This document shows positions 54,220 to 63,426 of a stretch of DNA of 64,000 nt, one piece after another. Both the position numbers and the translations under genes were made by a program. Each line of letters begins with the position of its first letter. Position 1 is the stretch's first letter. Under the pieces are notes generated by a model. That model saw nothing but the letters and a program-made list of their open reading frames with translations, had not been told where the DNA came from and ran no database searches. Location: assembly GCF_947503125.1 (NCBI RefSeq), contig NZ_CANNCR010000015.1:1-64000 (forward strand). The letters run 5' to 3'. The DNA is from an uncultured Metabacillus sp. GTDB taxonomy: Bacteria > Bacillota > Bacilli > Bacillales > Bacillaceae.

Positions 54220-54447
54220 CTAAAGTTGTTTTAGAATCTCATTTTGATAACGCTCCCACGCTTCATCAAATATCGACATACTTGTTAGATAGTGTCCATT
54301 CATTTCTAAGTATGAACTTACCTCATCATAGCTTTCAGAATTTTTTGGAAAACTGTGGTCTTGATATGCTTCATTCGCAAATTTTGAAAGCTCGTCCTTT
54401 GGCTTAGGATGTCGATATTTCATTAAATAATGATAAAAAGATTTCAT
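54220..54447 (-). CDS. yozE: YozE family protein (SAM-like fold)
   Basis: A 75-aa protein nearly identical in pattern to B. subtilis YozE (MKSFYHYLMKYRHPKPKDELSKFANEAYQDHSFPK... ), a four-helix, SAM-like DNA-binding fold of unknown role. Full length. It lies 76 nt after the bioB stop on the same strand and is ended by the hairpin at 54127-54167. Confidence 0.95.
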   Translation of the reverse strand: MKSFYHYLMKYRHPKPKDELSKFANEAYQDHSFPKNSESYDEVSSYLEMNGHYLTSMSIFDEAWERYQNEILKQL

Positions 54448-54523
54448 TACTCATTCCCCCAGCAATAAGATTTTTCTATTATAGCTTGTTAAGGAATGGA
54501 ATGAAACCTTAAAGCCTGTCATT

Positions 54524-55507
54524 TTACTTACTATGTACGAGAAAATCTATTTCAAACCCTAAATCTTCAAGCATTTTATGGTCATCGGTACTTTCCTGTC
54601 CTTTTGTTGTTAAGTAATCACCTACAAATATTGAATTAGCCGCATATAATCCGAGGGGCTGTAATGACCTTAGATTCACCTCTCGACCACCTGAAATTCT
54701 AATTTCTTTTGTTGGATTGACATAGCGGAATAAGGCCAAAACTTTTAAACAATATCTTGGGTTTAATTCATTTGTACCCTCTAAAGGGGTCCCATCAATG
54801 GCATGCAAAAAGTTTACTGGTATAGAGTCTGCATCTAATTCTCTTAAAAGATATGCCATATTCACGACATCATTTAGAGATTCACGCATTCCGATAATAA
54901 CACCAGAACATGGGGATATCCCGCTCATTTTGACTGTTTCAATCGTATTTATTCGATCATCATATGTATGGCTTGTTGTAATTGCAGAATGATGGCTTCG
55001 TGAGGTGTTTATATTATGATTATATCTGTCAACCCCTGCCTCCTTTAGCCTGTTTGCTTGGTCGGGTTGTAAGATTCCTAAGCAAGCACATACTTTTAGC
55101 CCATATTTTGCTTTAATTTCCTTTACTGCATCTGCCACATGATCCACTTCCTTATTTGACGGACCTCTTCCGCTTGCAACAATACAATATGTTCCCACAT
55201 TTAGGTGGTGGGCCTGTTGGGCACCTTTTAATATTGTCTCTTTATCTAGCATTCTATATTTTTCAATTGGCGCTGTTGACACAACAGATTGTGAGCAATA
55301 TCCGCAATTTTCTGGACATAACCCTGATTTTGTATTCATGATCATGTTTAGCTTAACTTTTTTTCCATAAAAGTATTTTCTAATTTTAAAAGCTCCGTTT
55401 AACAGCAGTAATAAATCATCGTCAGAACATTGCAGGATTGCCATTGCCTCCATTTCATTTATTCTTTTTCCTTCAATGACTTCTTCAGCTAATTTTTCCC
55501 AATTCAT
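54524..55507 (-). CDS. bioB: biotin synthase
   Basis: A 327-aa radical SAM enzyme inserting sulfur into dethiobiotin. The 4Fe-4S motif is CPENCGYCSQS (C64, C68, C71); the 2Fe-2S ligands and the ISGGREVNLRSLQP region are present. No other biotin genes are next to it, and no BirA operator is evident. ATG preceded by GGGGGAATG. Confidence 0.95.
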   Translation of the reverse strand: MNWEKLAEEVIEGKRINEMEAMAILQCSDDDLLLLLNGAFKIRKYFYGKKVKLNMIMNTKSGLCPENCGYCSQSVVSTAPIEKYRMLDKETILKGAQQAHHLNVGTYCIVASGRGPSNKEVDHVADAVKEIKAKYGLKVCACLGILQPDQANRLKEAGVDRYNHNINTSRSHHSAITTSHTYDDRINTIETVKMSGISPCSGVIIGMRESLNDVVNMAYLLRELDADSIPVNFLHAIDGTPLEGTNELNPRYCLKVLALFRYVNPTKEIRISGGREVNLRSLQPLGLYAANSIFVGDYLTTKGQESTDDHKMLEDLGFEIDFLVHSK

Positions 55508-55602
55508 CTACATTCCCCCATTATTGTATTAAAATTATGGTAATGGAAGAAAAGATCCTTTGTCAACTTATTTATTATTTCGGTTAACATTTATGACAAA
55601 TA

Positions 55603-55625
55603 AAGAGCTCACATATGGAGCTCTT
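55603..55625 (-). terminator. yjcZ-like gene terminator
   Basis: AAGAGCTC (55603-55610) pairs with GAGCTCTT (55618-55625), then TTATTTG. Confidence 0.65.
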
Positions 55626-55639
55626 CAACTTTTGACTTT

Positions 55640-55756
55640 TTATACGTATGCCGCACCAACGATAATTAATAAGATGAAAAGAACTACGATTAAAACAAAG
55701 CTATTTCCATACCCATATTGTCCGTAAGGATATCCATGATCATAGTAGCAATGCAT
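55640..55756 (-). CDS. yjcZ: YjcZ-family sporulation protein
   Basis: A 38-aa protein: [20 protein letters not shown], then one membrane helix ([18 protein letters not shown]). This Gly/Tyr head plus [16 protein letters not shown] tail is the YjcZ/YhaL-like family of tiny sporulation membrane proteins. GAGGAGTG is upstream. Too short for standard gene finders. Between bioB and the VOC protein. Confidence 0.9.
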   Translation of the reverse strand: MHCYYDHGYPYGQYGYGNSFVLIVVLFILLIIVGAAYV

Positions 55757-55851
55757 TTCTTTCACTCCTCATATACCTAAATTAGAATTCACATTACTTT
55801 ATGTCATGGGTGGGTTGTATGGTATGTGCATTCGCCCATTTTAAGTAAATT

Positions 55852-55887
55852 AAAAAGGGCTGCTTCTGTAAGTATAGAAACAACCCT
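55852..55887 (-). terminator. VOC gene terminator
   Basis: AAAAAGGGC(TG)... pairs with CAACCCT in an imperfect stem (inner AGAA/TTCT). On the minus strand it is followed by CTTTTTAATTT. Confidence 0.65.
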
Positions 55888-55908
55888 ATTAAGACAACTT
55901 TTTCGTTT

Positions 55909-56286
55909 TTACTTCTCAAAAAACTCGATCCATTCTTGATCAGGTCCTCTAAAAAAGATGTATTTTGCGCCGTTTGGAAGAGTGGTAATTTCTTTATTAA
56001 TCCATTCAACCCCTGCACTATCAAGTCTTTTTTGTTCATCCTCAATATGATCAACTCTAAATGCGACATGATGAACCTTACCTTCGTCCGGAAGATCAGG
56101 ATTATACCCTTCAATAAATTCAACAATAATTTCTCCATTTACTCCTAAAAATGCAAGATCCTTATCGCCATCAGTATGCATAAATCGATCGATTAACTCA
56201 AGCCCAACGACTTCCTGATAAAATTGAATTGATTTTTCTATATTAGCAACTTGAATACCGACATGTTCAAAACCCAAAACCGCCAT
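55909..56286 (-). CDS. VOC/glyoxalase family protein
   Basis: About 125 aa. Two beta-alpha-beta-beta-beta modules with metal-ligand positions: FEHVGIQV (His5-6 region), VGLELIDRF, EGKVHHVAFRV (His) and PDQEWIEFFE (Glu). Glyoxalase I, fosfomycin-resistance and dioxygenase families share this fold, so substrate cannot be assigned. The ATG at 56286 follows GGGAG; the frame opens at 56304. Confidence 0.82.
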   Translation of the reverse strand: MAVLGFEHVGIQVANIEKSIQFYQEVVGLELIDRFMHTDGDKDLAFLGVNGEIIVEFIEGYNPDLPDEGKVHHVAFRVDHIEDEQKRLDSAGVEWINKEITTLPNGAKYIFFRGPDQEWIEFFEK

Positions 56287-56342
56287 CTTATCATCTCCCA
56301 TCATTTTAAGCTCTTTTTTTATCTATCAATAAAGAGTCCTTC

Positions 56343-57311
56343 TTACCTCTCTACCTGAAATAAAGAAACATATTTTCCATATCCCTCTTTTTCTAGATCT
56401 TCCTTCGGTATAAACTTTAATGCTGCTGAATTAATGCAGTAACGGAGCCCATTAGGTCCTGGTCCATCATTAAACACATGTCCTAAATGAGAATCTGCTG
56501 TTTTACTTCTAACTTCTGTTCGAACCATCCCATGTGAGGTATCAAGTTTTTCAACTACTTCGAATTCTTGAATTGGTTTTGTAAAGCTTGGCCACCCACA
56601 GCCTGAGTCATATTTATCCTTTGAGCTGAATAACGGCTTTCCTGAGACAATGTCAACATAGATCCCTTCCCCTTTATGATTCCAAAACTCATTATGGAAA
56701 GGGGGCTCAGTACCATTATTTTGAGTTACCTCATATTGCATTGGTGTTAAAGATTCTCTTAATTTCTTCTGATCTTTGCCTTTCCAATGCTGCTCAATGA
56801 ATTTGTCTCTTCCAGAGCCTGTTCGGTATTGCTTATACCTTATTGTATTTTTTTTATAAAAATCTTGATGATAATCTTCTGCCGGATAAAACGGCTTTGC
56901 TTTAAGTATTTTCGTTACAACCGGCTTTGAAAAACGCCCGCTTGCTTCTAATTCCTGTTTTGATTCCTCAGCCAACTTTTTCTGTTCTGGAGAATGATAA
57001 AAAATCGCTGTTTTGTACGATTCTCCGCGATCAAAAAATTGACCGCCCGCATCTGTAGGGTCAATTTGCTGCCAGAATAATTGTAATAGTTTTTCGTATG
57101 GGAAGAGATCAGGCTGAAAGGTAATTTGGACAGCCTCAAGATGACCAGTTGTATTAGAGCAAACTTCCTCATAAGTAGGATTTTCTTTATCACCGCCTGT
57201 ATAACCGGATATCACACTTACAATCCCTGGCAGCTCATCAAAGGGCTGCACCATACACCAAAAGCATCCCCCTGCAAATGTTGCAAGTTCAAGCTTATCA
57301 CTATTCATCAT
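56343..57311 (-). CDS. msrAB: bifunctional methionine sulfoxide reductase MsrA/MsrB
   Basis: A 322-aa fusion. The MsrA domain (about 1-175, counting from this start) has GGCFWC with the catalytic Cys and resolves S-MetO; the MsrB domain (about 190-320) has SGCGWPSF and the catalytic RYCINS, reducing R-MetO. The zinc CXXC motifs of MsrB seem absent. The open frame extends to 57338, but GGGGG lies 9 nt before the ATG at 57311. It repairs oxidised proteins. Confidence 0.9.
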   Translation of the reverse strand: MMNSDKLELATFAGGCFWCMVQPFDELPGIVSVISGYTGGDKENPTYEEVCSNTTGHLEAVQITFQPDLFPYEKLLQLFWQQIDPTDAGGQFFDRGESYKTAIFYHSPEQKKLAEESKQELEASGRFSKPVVTKILKAKPFYPAEDYHQDFYKKNTIRYKQYRTGSGRDKFIEQHWKGKDQKKLRESLTPMQYEVTQNNGTEPPFHNEFWNHKGEGIYVDIVSGKPLFSSKDKYDSGCGWPSFTKPIQEFEVVEKLDTSHGMVRTEVRSKTADSHLGHVFNDGPGPNGLRYCINSAALKFIPKEDLEKEGYGKYVSLFQVER

Positions 57312-57550
57312 TGTGAAATGCCCCCTTCTTTTACTCATTGTCCTTATTATATAGCAAGATATAAAACGGATGGAAGTAAACTGTTTGATTAGATTATAGT
57401 GCGATTTATCAGATGTTCACGGTGAGTTCGTAAAACTACCCGTATAAATGAAGGAAATCAACTTTGTAAAACGTAAATACAACTTGACACATCTAAAATC
57501 ATTCCTTAGTCTAAAAAAAAGAATATTTTGTAGGTTCGGAGGAAATAAGC

Positions 57551-57973
57551 TTGAAAAGTCGTCAAGATAAAATGTATGAAATGGAAGCACTTATGCGCCT
57601 TGTATACAGAAAATTACGTCAGGATATGAATCTTGTTTATGAAAACGAAATGTCAAGAAATGAATTTTTTATATTAAAAACCCTTTACGAACAAGGGTCC
57701 AAAAAATCATCTGATTTATCAAAAATGTTAAATGTTTCTGCTTCCCACATTACAGCAGTAACTGATTCTTTAATTGAAAAAAACTGGATTCAGCGCGTCC
57801 GCTCTGTTCAAGATAGAAGAATTGTCGATCTTCACTTAACTGATGAAGGAAAAATTACTTTGGAATTATTTGAAAAAAAGAAAACGGACTTTTTATTAGA
57901 AAAATTTAATGACTTTAATGACCAAGACATCGAGAACTTTATTACCTTATTTAATAAATTATTGAAGGCGTAA
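57551..57973 (+). CDS. MarR-family transcriptional regulator
   Basis: A 140-aa winged-HTH protein. SKMLNVSASHITAVTDSLIEKNWIQRVRSVQDRRIVDLHLTDEG contains the DNA helix and the wing (DRRIVDL). TTG start with GGAGG 8 nt before it. Target and inducer unknown; no cysteine sensor. It is divergent from msrAB, whose promoter region it may control. Confidence 0.88.
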   Translation: MKSRQDKMYEMEALMRLVYRKLRQDMNLVYENEMSRNEFFILKTLYEQGSKKSSDLSKMLNVSASHITAVTDSLIEKNWIQRVRSVQDRRIVDLHLTDEGKITLELFEKKKTDFLLEKFNDFNDQDIENFITLFNKLLKA

Positions 57974-58102
57974 TAGGTATACAAAAACTAATAACGATAG
58001 CTGCTGCCATATTAGGGGTTTTGACAGTCGCTATCGTTTTTATACATATTTTCCGCGATTATACACATGCTAGTTTGTAAAATACTAGGAGGTGTAATAA
58101 AT

Positions 58103-58348
58103 ATGCCGGCTCCATACTTATGCCCAAACTGCAAAACAAATCGTTCACGATTCAATATAATTGAACAACATGTTAAATCAGTAAAATTAAATCCGCAAAC
58201 AGGAGACATTGTGGAGGAATTGGAGCAAGGAACACTGGACCCCTTTCATGTAACTTATAAAGGGCCAGAATACAGAATTCAATGCGGTGTATGCGGTCTT
58301 ATTGAGGATGAGCTTTCATTTATAAAAAGAGCTCAACTTAATCAATAA
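58103..58348 (+). CDS. small zinc-ribbon protein
   Basis: An 81-aa protein with CPNC (C7, C10) and CGVC (C61, C64) pairs bracketing a beta-rich middle, so one zinc finger is likely. AGGAGGTG precedes the ATG at 58103. The frame opens at 58067 without a ribosome binding site. Function unknown. A strong terminator follows. Confidence 0.78.
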   Translation: MPAPYLCPNCKTNRSRFNIIEQHVKSVKLNPQTGDIVEELEQGTLDPFHVTYKGPEYRIQCGVCGLIEDELSFIKRAQLNQ

Positions 58349-58353
58349 GGACA

Positions 58354-58400
58354 AGAGAAAGTGGCAGCTCTTTTCTCATTAGAGAAGCCACTCTCTTTTT
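58354..58400 (+). terminator. terminator of the zinc-ribbon gene
   Basis: AGAGAAAGTGGC (58354-58365) pairs with GCCACTCTCTTTTTT (from 58386). Followed by Ts. Confidence 0.85.
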
Positions 58401-58403
58401 TGT

Positions 58404-58535
58404 TTATTCACTATTTTGAGTTGAATTAAAAAACAATTGTTTATCACTTTTTTCATTTTGTTTCATTATCGGCTTTTTCTCTTTTCCCATCTTTCCATCA
58501 GACTCGTAACTGAAGTTAGCGATCTTTTTAGTCAA
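58404..58535 (-). CDS. 43-aa basic protein
   Basis: TTG start at 58535 with AGGAGG 7 nt upstream; 43 aa (TKKIANFSYESDGKMGKEKKP... NSTQNSE), basic and hydrophilic. No recognised family. The good ribosome binding site is the main evidence. It is convergent with the zinc-ribbon gene across the terminator. Confidence 0.5.
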   Translation of the reverse strand: MTKKIANFSYESDGKMGKEKKPIMKQNEKSDKQLFFNSTQNSE

Positions 58536-58840
58536 AACAACCCCTCCTAGAAAAGTGTTACCTTCATTTTTTCCAGCTCATAGAAAAATATGTTTCGAAA
58601 TTTTTTATATTGCTACCTATGACTACTGACTGATTATAAGCGATAGTAACAACCATTTTACCTACTTTTACAATAATTTACTGTAAATAGTATTAACAAA
58701 TTTTAACTTTATTTAAAGTTTTTAAAGAGTATGTACAGATTTTGTAAAAACCGTATACTTCCTGAAAATTTCAATTATTATTAGATTGAGCCAGCTGGTT
58801 CAAAAAAGATTACTCATTCGTTACATGGGAGGAAAAAACA
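58536..58840. promoter_or_regulatory. AT-rich promoter region of the acidic lipoprotein gene
   Basis: About 305 nt without a gene. TTTACA-N9-TGTAAA at 58667-58687 is a symmetrical inverted repeat that could be an operator. The rest is AT-rich, upstream of the lipoprotein gene. Confidence 0.4.
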
Positions 58841-59035
58841 ATGAAAAAAAGCTTATTATTAAAAGTCGGAGCATCATTACTTGCTGTATTTTTAATGGCT
58901 GCATGTAACAACACAGAGGAAACTGATACTGAAAACACAAACACAGAAGAAACTGAAGAAGGCGCTGAAACTGAGGAAGGAACAGAAACTGAAGAAGGCG
59001 CTGAAACTGAGACAACAGAAGAAGAAGCTCAATAA
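58841..59035 (+). CDS. short acidic repeat lipoprotein
   Basis: A 64-aa protein with a signal peptide and lipobox LMAAC (Cys at about 22), then a mature region made almost only of Glu, Thr, Gly, Asn and Asp in near-repeats (EETEEGAETEEGTETEEGAETE). The predicted mature peptide is a highly acidic, disordered, membrane-anchored tail. GGAGG precedes the ATG. It has its own terminator. Confidence 0.82.
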   Translation: MKKSLLLKVGASLLAVFLMAACNNTEETDTENTNTEETEEGAETEEGTETEEGAETETTEEEAQ

Positions 59036-59058
59036 TAATTATACTTAATATCAAAAAT

Positions 59059-59101
59059 GGGCTATCTCAACATAAAGGTCATACCTTCTTTGAGACAGCC
59101 C
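59059..59101. terminator. bidirectional terminator
   Basis: GGGCTATCTCAA pairs with TTGAGACAGCCC (one mismatch), with AAGGTCATACCTT inside. Typical of the GGCTGTCTCAA family. Confidence 0.85.
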
Positions 59102-59106
59102 GTTCT

Positions 59107-59301
59107 TCAACCATTGTTTTTTTGTTTCTCATCCTTCATATGCCATAAATAGATAGCAATACTTAAAAATAGTGTACTATATCCAATATTCAAATATACT
59201 TCATCCATATTTTCTGCTACAAATTGCTGATAAGCAAATCCGCCAAAAATGATTGAAATTAAGATCGCTACCATCCCGAATAATACAAACTTATTTTTCA
59301 T
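59107..59301 (-). CDS. small two-span membrane protein
   Basis: A 64-aa protein starting MKNKFVLFG, with two membrane helices (VLFGMVAILISIIFGGFAY and STLFLSIAIYLWHM) and a basic tail. GGGGG lies 7 nt before the ATG at 59301. Unknown function. Upstream of it on the minus strand are the HtrA-like gene and its partner, separated by about 110 nt. Confidence 0.65.
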   Translation of the reverse strand: MKNKFVLFGMVAILISIIFGGFAYQQFVAENMDEVYLNIGYSTLFLSIAIYLWHMKDEKQKNNG

Positions 59302-59412
59302 TAAGAATCCCCCTATCATTATTTATATGCCAAAAGTGTCTTTATTTGATTAGTATGAACTGCAAAAAACAATCACTATTCACATAAGATGAAAATGAAA
59401 CAAATAATCAAT

Positions 59413-60531
59413 CTATTTTTTCTCTGCTATTATTTTAGCTTGATCATTTTCATAAGCTACTTCATAGTTCATCTTATAGGTTTTCGTCACTTGTTCTTTG
59501 CCATTTTGCTCTTTTGCCGTTAAGGTTGTTTTAACAATAATGTGATTTTCCTTCATCTCTGTCTTAAGATCCATAATACTTATTGAAATAGTATTCAAAT
59601 ATCGTCTGCGAAATGTATCATAATCCATATTTGTTTGCCATTTGCTCCCTAACAACGAGTATGCTGTAACAAAATCACGATAATGGATACTTTCAATAAA
59701 ATAGGTTACTAAGTAATCGGCTGTATCTTGCATTTCATTTTCATCTATTTCAGTTGAAACGTCAACCGTTGATGAAGCTGGAAGATTTTTCATCGGGGTT
59801 TCAGACCAGCTATTAACGAGCGGTAAGACCGAACTTATTGGAATGCTAAACCCAATGCTTCCTTGCTCAATACGAGCGGAATTTATTCCAACCACCATCC
59901 CCGTTTTACGGTCTATTAATGGACCGCCGCTATTGCCTGGAGCGATCGGGGCTGAAATTTGATAGACATTTTCATATACATATGGTTCTACATGTAATTC
60001 TCTGTCAGTCCCGCTGATAATTCCGGTAGTCACTGTATTTTGGAAACCAAGGGGACTGCCTAAAGCCAATATTTCATCACCAATTTCAAGCTTTAAACCC
60101 GGTGATAATAGCAGGGGATCCGTTTCTTTTAAACCATCCACACGTACAACCGCAACATCTGTTTCTGTGCTCATCCCAATTACTTTTCCTACAAACCCTT
60201 TTGCATCTGTCGTTCTAATTTTTACAGTCTTTGCACCATTAATGACATGAGCATTTGTAATGATATCGCCTTTGTTATTATATAAAAAACCTGACCCCAC
60301 AGATCCGTCATCTAATTCCACCATAACAACCTTTTTCTGAGCCTCACGAATAATTTCCTTTAAATCAGGAATTGCTTGTTCATTTTCCAAAAAATCATCA
60401 TTCTTTAGAAGCAAGGATTCGCTAAATACCTGTTTAGCCATTTTATCTTTTATATATAAAACACCGATACCGCCACATATCCATATAAAAGCCGACAGAC
60501 AAATACTAATTACTAAAAGCTTTTTATTCAT
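59413..60531 (-). CDS. HtrA-like serine protease with C-terminal NTF2-like domain
   Basis: A 372-aa S1C-type protease. A membrane anchor (about 5-27) holds it at the cell surface; the protease domain (about 55-240) has His95 (NAHVI), Asp125 (TDVAVV) and Ser201 (PGNSGGPL). There is no PDZ domain; residues 262-372 instead look like an NTF2-like or TcaA-like extracytoplasmic domain (DTADYLVTYFIESIHYRDFVTAYSLLG). It lies 3 nt after the zinc-ribbon/FxLYD gene, implying a shared role. Confidence 0.85.
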   Translation of the reverse strand: MNKKLLVISICLSAFIWICGGIGVLYIKDKMAKQVFSESLLLKNDDFLENEQAIPDLKEIIREAQKKVVMVELDDGSVGSGFLYNNKGDIITNAHVINGAKTVKIRTTDAKGFVGKVIGMSTETDVAVVRVDGLKETDPLLLSPGLKLEIGDEILALGSPLGFQNTVTTGIISGTDRELHVEPYVYENVYQISAPIAPGNSGGPLIDRKTGMVVGINSARIEQGSIGFSIPISSVLPLVNSWSETPMKNLPASSTVDVSTEIDENEMQDTADYLVTYFIESIHYRDFVTAYSLLGSKWQTNMDYDTFRRRYLNTISISIMDLKTEMKENHIIVKTTLTAKEQNGKEQVTKTYKMNYEVAYENDQAKIIAEKK

Positions 60532-60534
60532 AAA

Positions 60535-61695
60535 TTATCCTTTCTTCTCTTCTAGCAGCCAGGATATGTTCGTTATTTCTACTTTCGCATTTTCTTTTAC
60601 AGAATATGTGACATGCTCAAAATCACCTGATTGACCAGGTTCTAGTTTATTCGGAAAGACATTTGTTTTACCAGACTCCAGCTTTTTCCCATTTTCGTCC
60701 AAAACGTTAAATTCAATCACGATCGAATGAACGGTCTCGGTTCCACTATTTTTCACCTTTCCATTTATATACGCATCACCGTATTTATCAACATTTACTT
60801 TACTTGTTGTTAATTGAACTGCTTTCGTCAGATTTCGTTCTTCTTCCTTTTTAGCAGCAAGCATTGCTTTTTCGATTCGCTCCTGCTCCGCTTTTTCAAA
60901 AGATGTTTTTTCAGCAATGACTCTCTCTTTTAACGATAATAGCTTTTCATTGTTAACCACATATTCAAGTGCTTCCTCAATTACTCTTACAGCTTGATTA
61001 AAATGCTTGTCCTCTAGACGTTTCTCAGCCTCTGTAGCACTAATCGTCACCATCTTCGTATAAATTTGCTGTTTTAACTCAGATGCTTCTGAAAGCTCTA
61101 ATGTATATAAGGTAGACAATTTAGCAGCAAGTTCATCAATTGTCGTAAGTTTATTTATTTCCTCTTTTATTTCGCCTACCGTAACACTTGTTTCAACTTG
61201 TTGAATATCCTGTGAAAGACTAATAAATAACGGTGATTGATTACTTTGATCAACCTGGTTCTTTAATACATTAATTTCGCTTTTAGCAGCAGCAAATTGT
61301 TCATTCATTATTTTCTTTTCTACTGCATCTAGTTCTTCTTTTAGCTCTTTTATTACAAGAATCATTTCTTTATCCTGTATTAATATTTCGTAATCATTAC
61401 GATATGAGAGGCCGTTTTCGATATAGCGTAACGCTTTATCGAACTCTCCTGCTAAAGCTGCTTCCTCTCCTTTTTCTTGAAAGGCGATCACCTTCGCATT
61501 TACTTTCATTTCATATAGTTTCGTAGTATAAAGAATTATAATGACAAGAATAAAACTTAGTAATGGTAGGAGATATTGTAGTCTTTTTAATTTTTTCGCT
61601 TTTGGATCATCCGGTTTGCTGAGCGGTTTTCCACAATGATAACAGTAATTAGCATTGGCTTCGATACGATTGGCCCCACAGTTTGTACAAAACAT
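60535..61695 (-). CDS. zinc-ribbon membrane protein with C-terminal FxLYD domain
   Basis: A 386-aa protein. An N-terminal zinc ribbon (C3, C6, C18, C21) in the cytoplasm is followed by a membrane helix (about 42-60), a long extracytoplasmic helical region (about 75-290) and a C-terminal FxLYD-type beta domain (about 300-386, NVDKYGDAYINGKVKNSG). This architecture is common in TcaA-like and YvlB-like envelope proteins. It is cotranscribed with the HtrA-like protease directly behind it. Confidence 0.82.
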   Translation of the reverse strand: MFCTNCGANRIEANANYCYHCGKPLSKPDDPKAKKLKRLQYLLPLLSFILVIIILYTTKLYEMKVNAKVIAFQEKGEEAALAGEFDKALRYIENGLSYRNDYEILIQDKEMILVIKELKEELDAVEKKIMNEQFAAAKSEINVLKNQVDQSNQSPLFISLSQDIQQVETSVTVGEIKEEINKLTTIDELAAKLSTLYTLELSEASELKQQIYTKMVTISATEAEKRLEDKHFNQAVRVIEEALEYVVNNEKLLSLKERVIAEKTSFEKAEQERIEKAMLAAKKEEERNLTKAVQLTTSKVNVDKYGDAYINGKVKNSGTETVHSIVIEFNVLDENGKKLESGKTNVFPNKLEPGQSGDFEHVTYSVKENAKVEITNISWLLEEKKG

Positions 61696-61949
61696 AAAAA
61701 ACCCTCCTCTTTTCTGTGGTAAAAGGGATGGAGCACCTTATCTAGTAAAAGCATATAGACAAGTTAAGAAAATGATCATACTTTTAGAGTGACAACTTCT
61801 GTTTACCCGCCTATTCAAAAGAATAACCACCATGCATTGGCTTATTTTTAAGTATACATGTTTTACCAGAGTCATTCTAGGCTGAACATAGAGGGTATTT
61901 CGAATCATTTATGATCATGTGTATTTGTAACTAGTTTTAACTACCGCTA

Positions 61950-61974
61950 GGGCCAACATCAATTATGTTAGCCC
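61950..61974 (-). terminator. ypmRS terminator
   Basis: GGGCCAACAT (61950-61959) pairs with ATGTTAGCCC (61965-61974) with one mismatch, touching the ypmS stop codon. Confidence 0.65.
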
Positions 61975-61975
61975 T

Positions 61976-62554
61976 TTAAGGCAATGGCACTAACAGTTGA
62001 AAGGTAATATCGTCCTCTTTTAAATTAAAGCTTTCTGCACGGGCGCTCAGGCCATTTTTTAACGTTAACTGATCTAGATTAATATCTATTATTTTTTTCC
62101 CTGAGTCAATCACCACATAGTCAGGGAGGTCATAATTTGTGTTCATATATTTTAATACATATGAAACAGGCAATTTTAACCTGCCAATTGAAAGTTCTTT
62201 GACAAACAACTGCATATTCCCGTCAGGTTTAACGATCGGTTCGAGAATTAATGCCATATTTATATCTTTATTAAATGCATTTATTACTCCATACACATTG
62301 ACATTTTCTTTTAGTTCTACGCGATATTGTAAGTTCTCTTGATCTGTCTCTTCTTCTAAGTAATGATTAATTAAATCTGTTAACGATTTTTTGTCAGTAC
62401 TTATTAAAAAAGGCACCGCTATCTCTTCTTTATCAGCATGATTTACTTTTTCAGATGGCTTTTGACTAGGAATAAATAATAAAGACGTGATCAAAAGAAC
62501 GAACAATAAATTTATAACAAGTAAGATAAAAAACGATAATTTCCATTTATTCAT
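61976..62554 (-). CDS. ypmS: YpmS family membrane-anchored protein (DUF2140)
   Basis: About 192 aa: a signal anchor (about 5-27) and an extracytoplasmic DUF2140 domain (VYGVINAFNKDINMALILEPIVK... ADYVVIDSGKKIIDINLDQLTL). Role unknown. The frame extends to a TTG at 62578 overlapping ypmR, but the ATG at 62554 matches the YpmS start in B. subtilis (MNKWK). It follows ypmR directly. Confidence 0.85.
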   Translation of the reverse strand: MNKWKLSFFILLVINLLFVLLITSLLFIPSQKPSEKVNHADKEEIAVPFLISTDKKSLTDLINHYLEEETDQENLQYRVELKENVNVYGVINAFNKDINMALILEPIVKPDGNMQLFVKELSIGRLKLPVSYVLKYMNTNYDLPDYVVIDSGKKIIDINLDQLTLKNGLSARAESFNLKEDDITFQLLVPLP

Positions 62555-62561
62555 AGGATAC

Positions 62562-63368
62562 TCACTCTTTTCCGCCAATTAAATCTTGGTCAAGACCCTC
62601 AATCTTTAATGTATTATACACTCTATCTGCTATTAAGGAATACCCGATTTCGTTTGGATGAAACTCGTCTTTATAAAGCAGCCTTTCATCCGATTCTGTT
62701 GAAAATATTTGTTCAACAGAAACAAAGACAGCCCTATCATCATTTTTCATGATTTCCTGTGTGGTTGTATTCCATTCTTTTATAATTGTATCGATTTCCG
62801 GTAACTGTGGCAGCATATATTTAAAAGGATTATATAGGCCTACATAAATTATCAATGCTGAAGAATTTAGTTTGCGTAAAGAAGTGTAAATATCCTTAAA
62901 TCTACTTTCATAGTTTTTTTGTTCTTTTCGAAAAGGTTCAAAATCAAGAGAAAAAATATTATTTCGAACAACTTTCATTATATCATTTCCACCAATTGTC
63001 ATTAGGATTATATTTGCATCTTTTATACTTGCAATCACTTTTTCGTCCTTAAGCTTGCGGCGAAGATCGCTTGTTTTATGCCCTCTTACACCATAATTTT
63101 CTATTGATACCTCTTTAATATCATCCTGTTGTTCTAATTTTTTCGTTACCATCCCAACATAGCCGCCGCTATTTGATTCATCCCCTACTCCTTTCGTTAA
63201 CGAATCCCCAATCCCAACTACTTTTATCGTCTTAGGAATGAACTCTTCAGCAGGTTGCGCTTTCGTTGTTAGGGAAGATGGTTTCGATTCCAACTTCGCG
63301 CTTTGTTCAGACACACAACTTGTTAAAAACAAACAGATCAAACATAGTGTAATAAGTTTTCGAATCAT
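62562..63368 (-). CDS. ypmR: SGNH hydrolase lipoprotein (YpmR-like)
   Basis: A 268-aa GDSL/SGNH lipase-esterase. Lipobox LTSC (Cys18) predicts lipoprotein anchoring. GIGDSLTKG (Ser56), the TIGGND block and the C-terminal DEFHPNEIGY (Asp, His) form the catalytic set. The substrate is unknown, perhaps lipids or cell-wall esters. Directly upstream of ypmS, downstream of ypmQ. Confidence 0.87.
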   Translation of the reverse strand: MIRKLITLCLICLFLTSCVSEQSAKLESKPSSLTTKAQPAEEFIPKTIKVVGIGDSLTKGVGDESNSGGYVGMVTKKLEQQDDIKEVSIENYGVRGHKTSDLRRKLKDEKVIASIKDANIILMTIGGNDIMKVVRNNIFSLDFEPFRKEQKNYESRFKDIYTSLRKLNSSALIIYVGLYNPFKYMLPQLPEIDTIIKEWNTTTQEIMKNDDRAVFVSVEQIFSTESDERLLYKDEFHPNEIGYSLIADRVYNTLKIEGLDQDLIGGKE

Positions 63369-63426
63369 GCGATCACCTTGGTTTTTAGTCTAGGGACCAA
63401 TTATATCATTATATGAAGTTTTAAGG

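Noticed and set aside
55794-56138. 114-codon minus-strand frame
   Set aside because: Overlaps the VOC gene in another frame and extends through its terminator.
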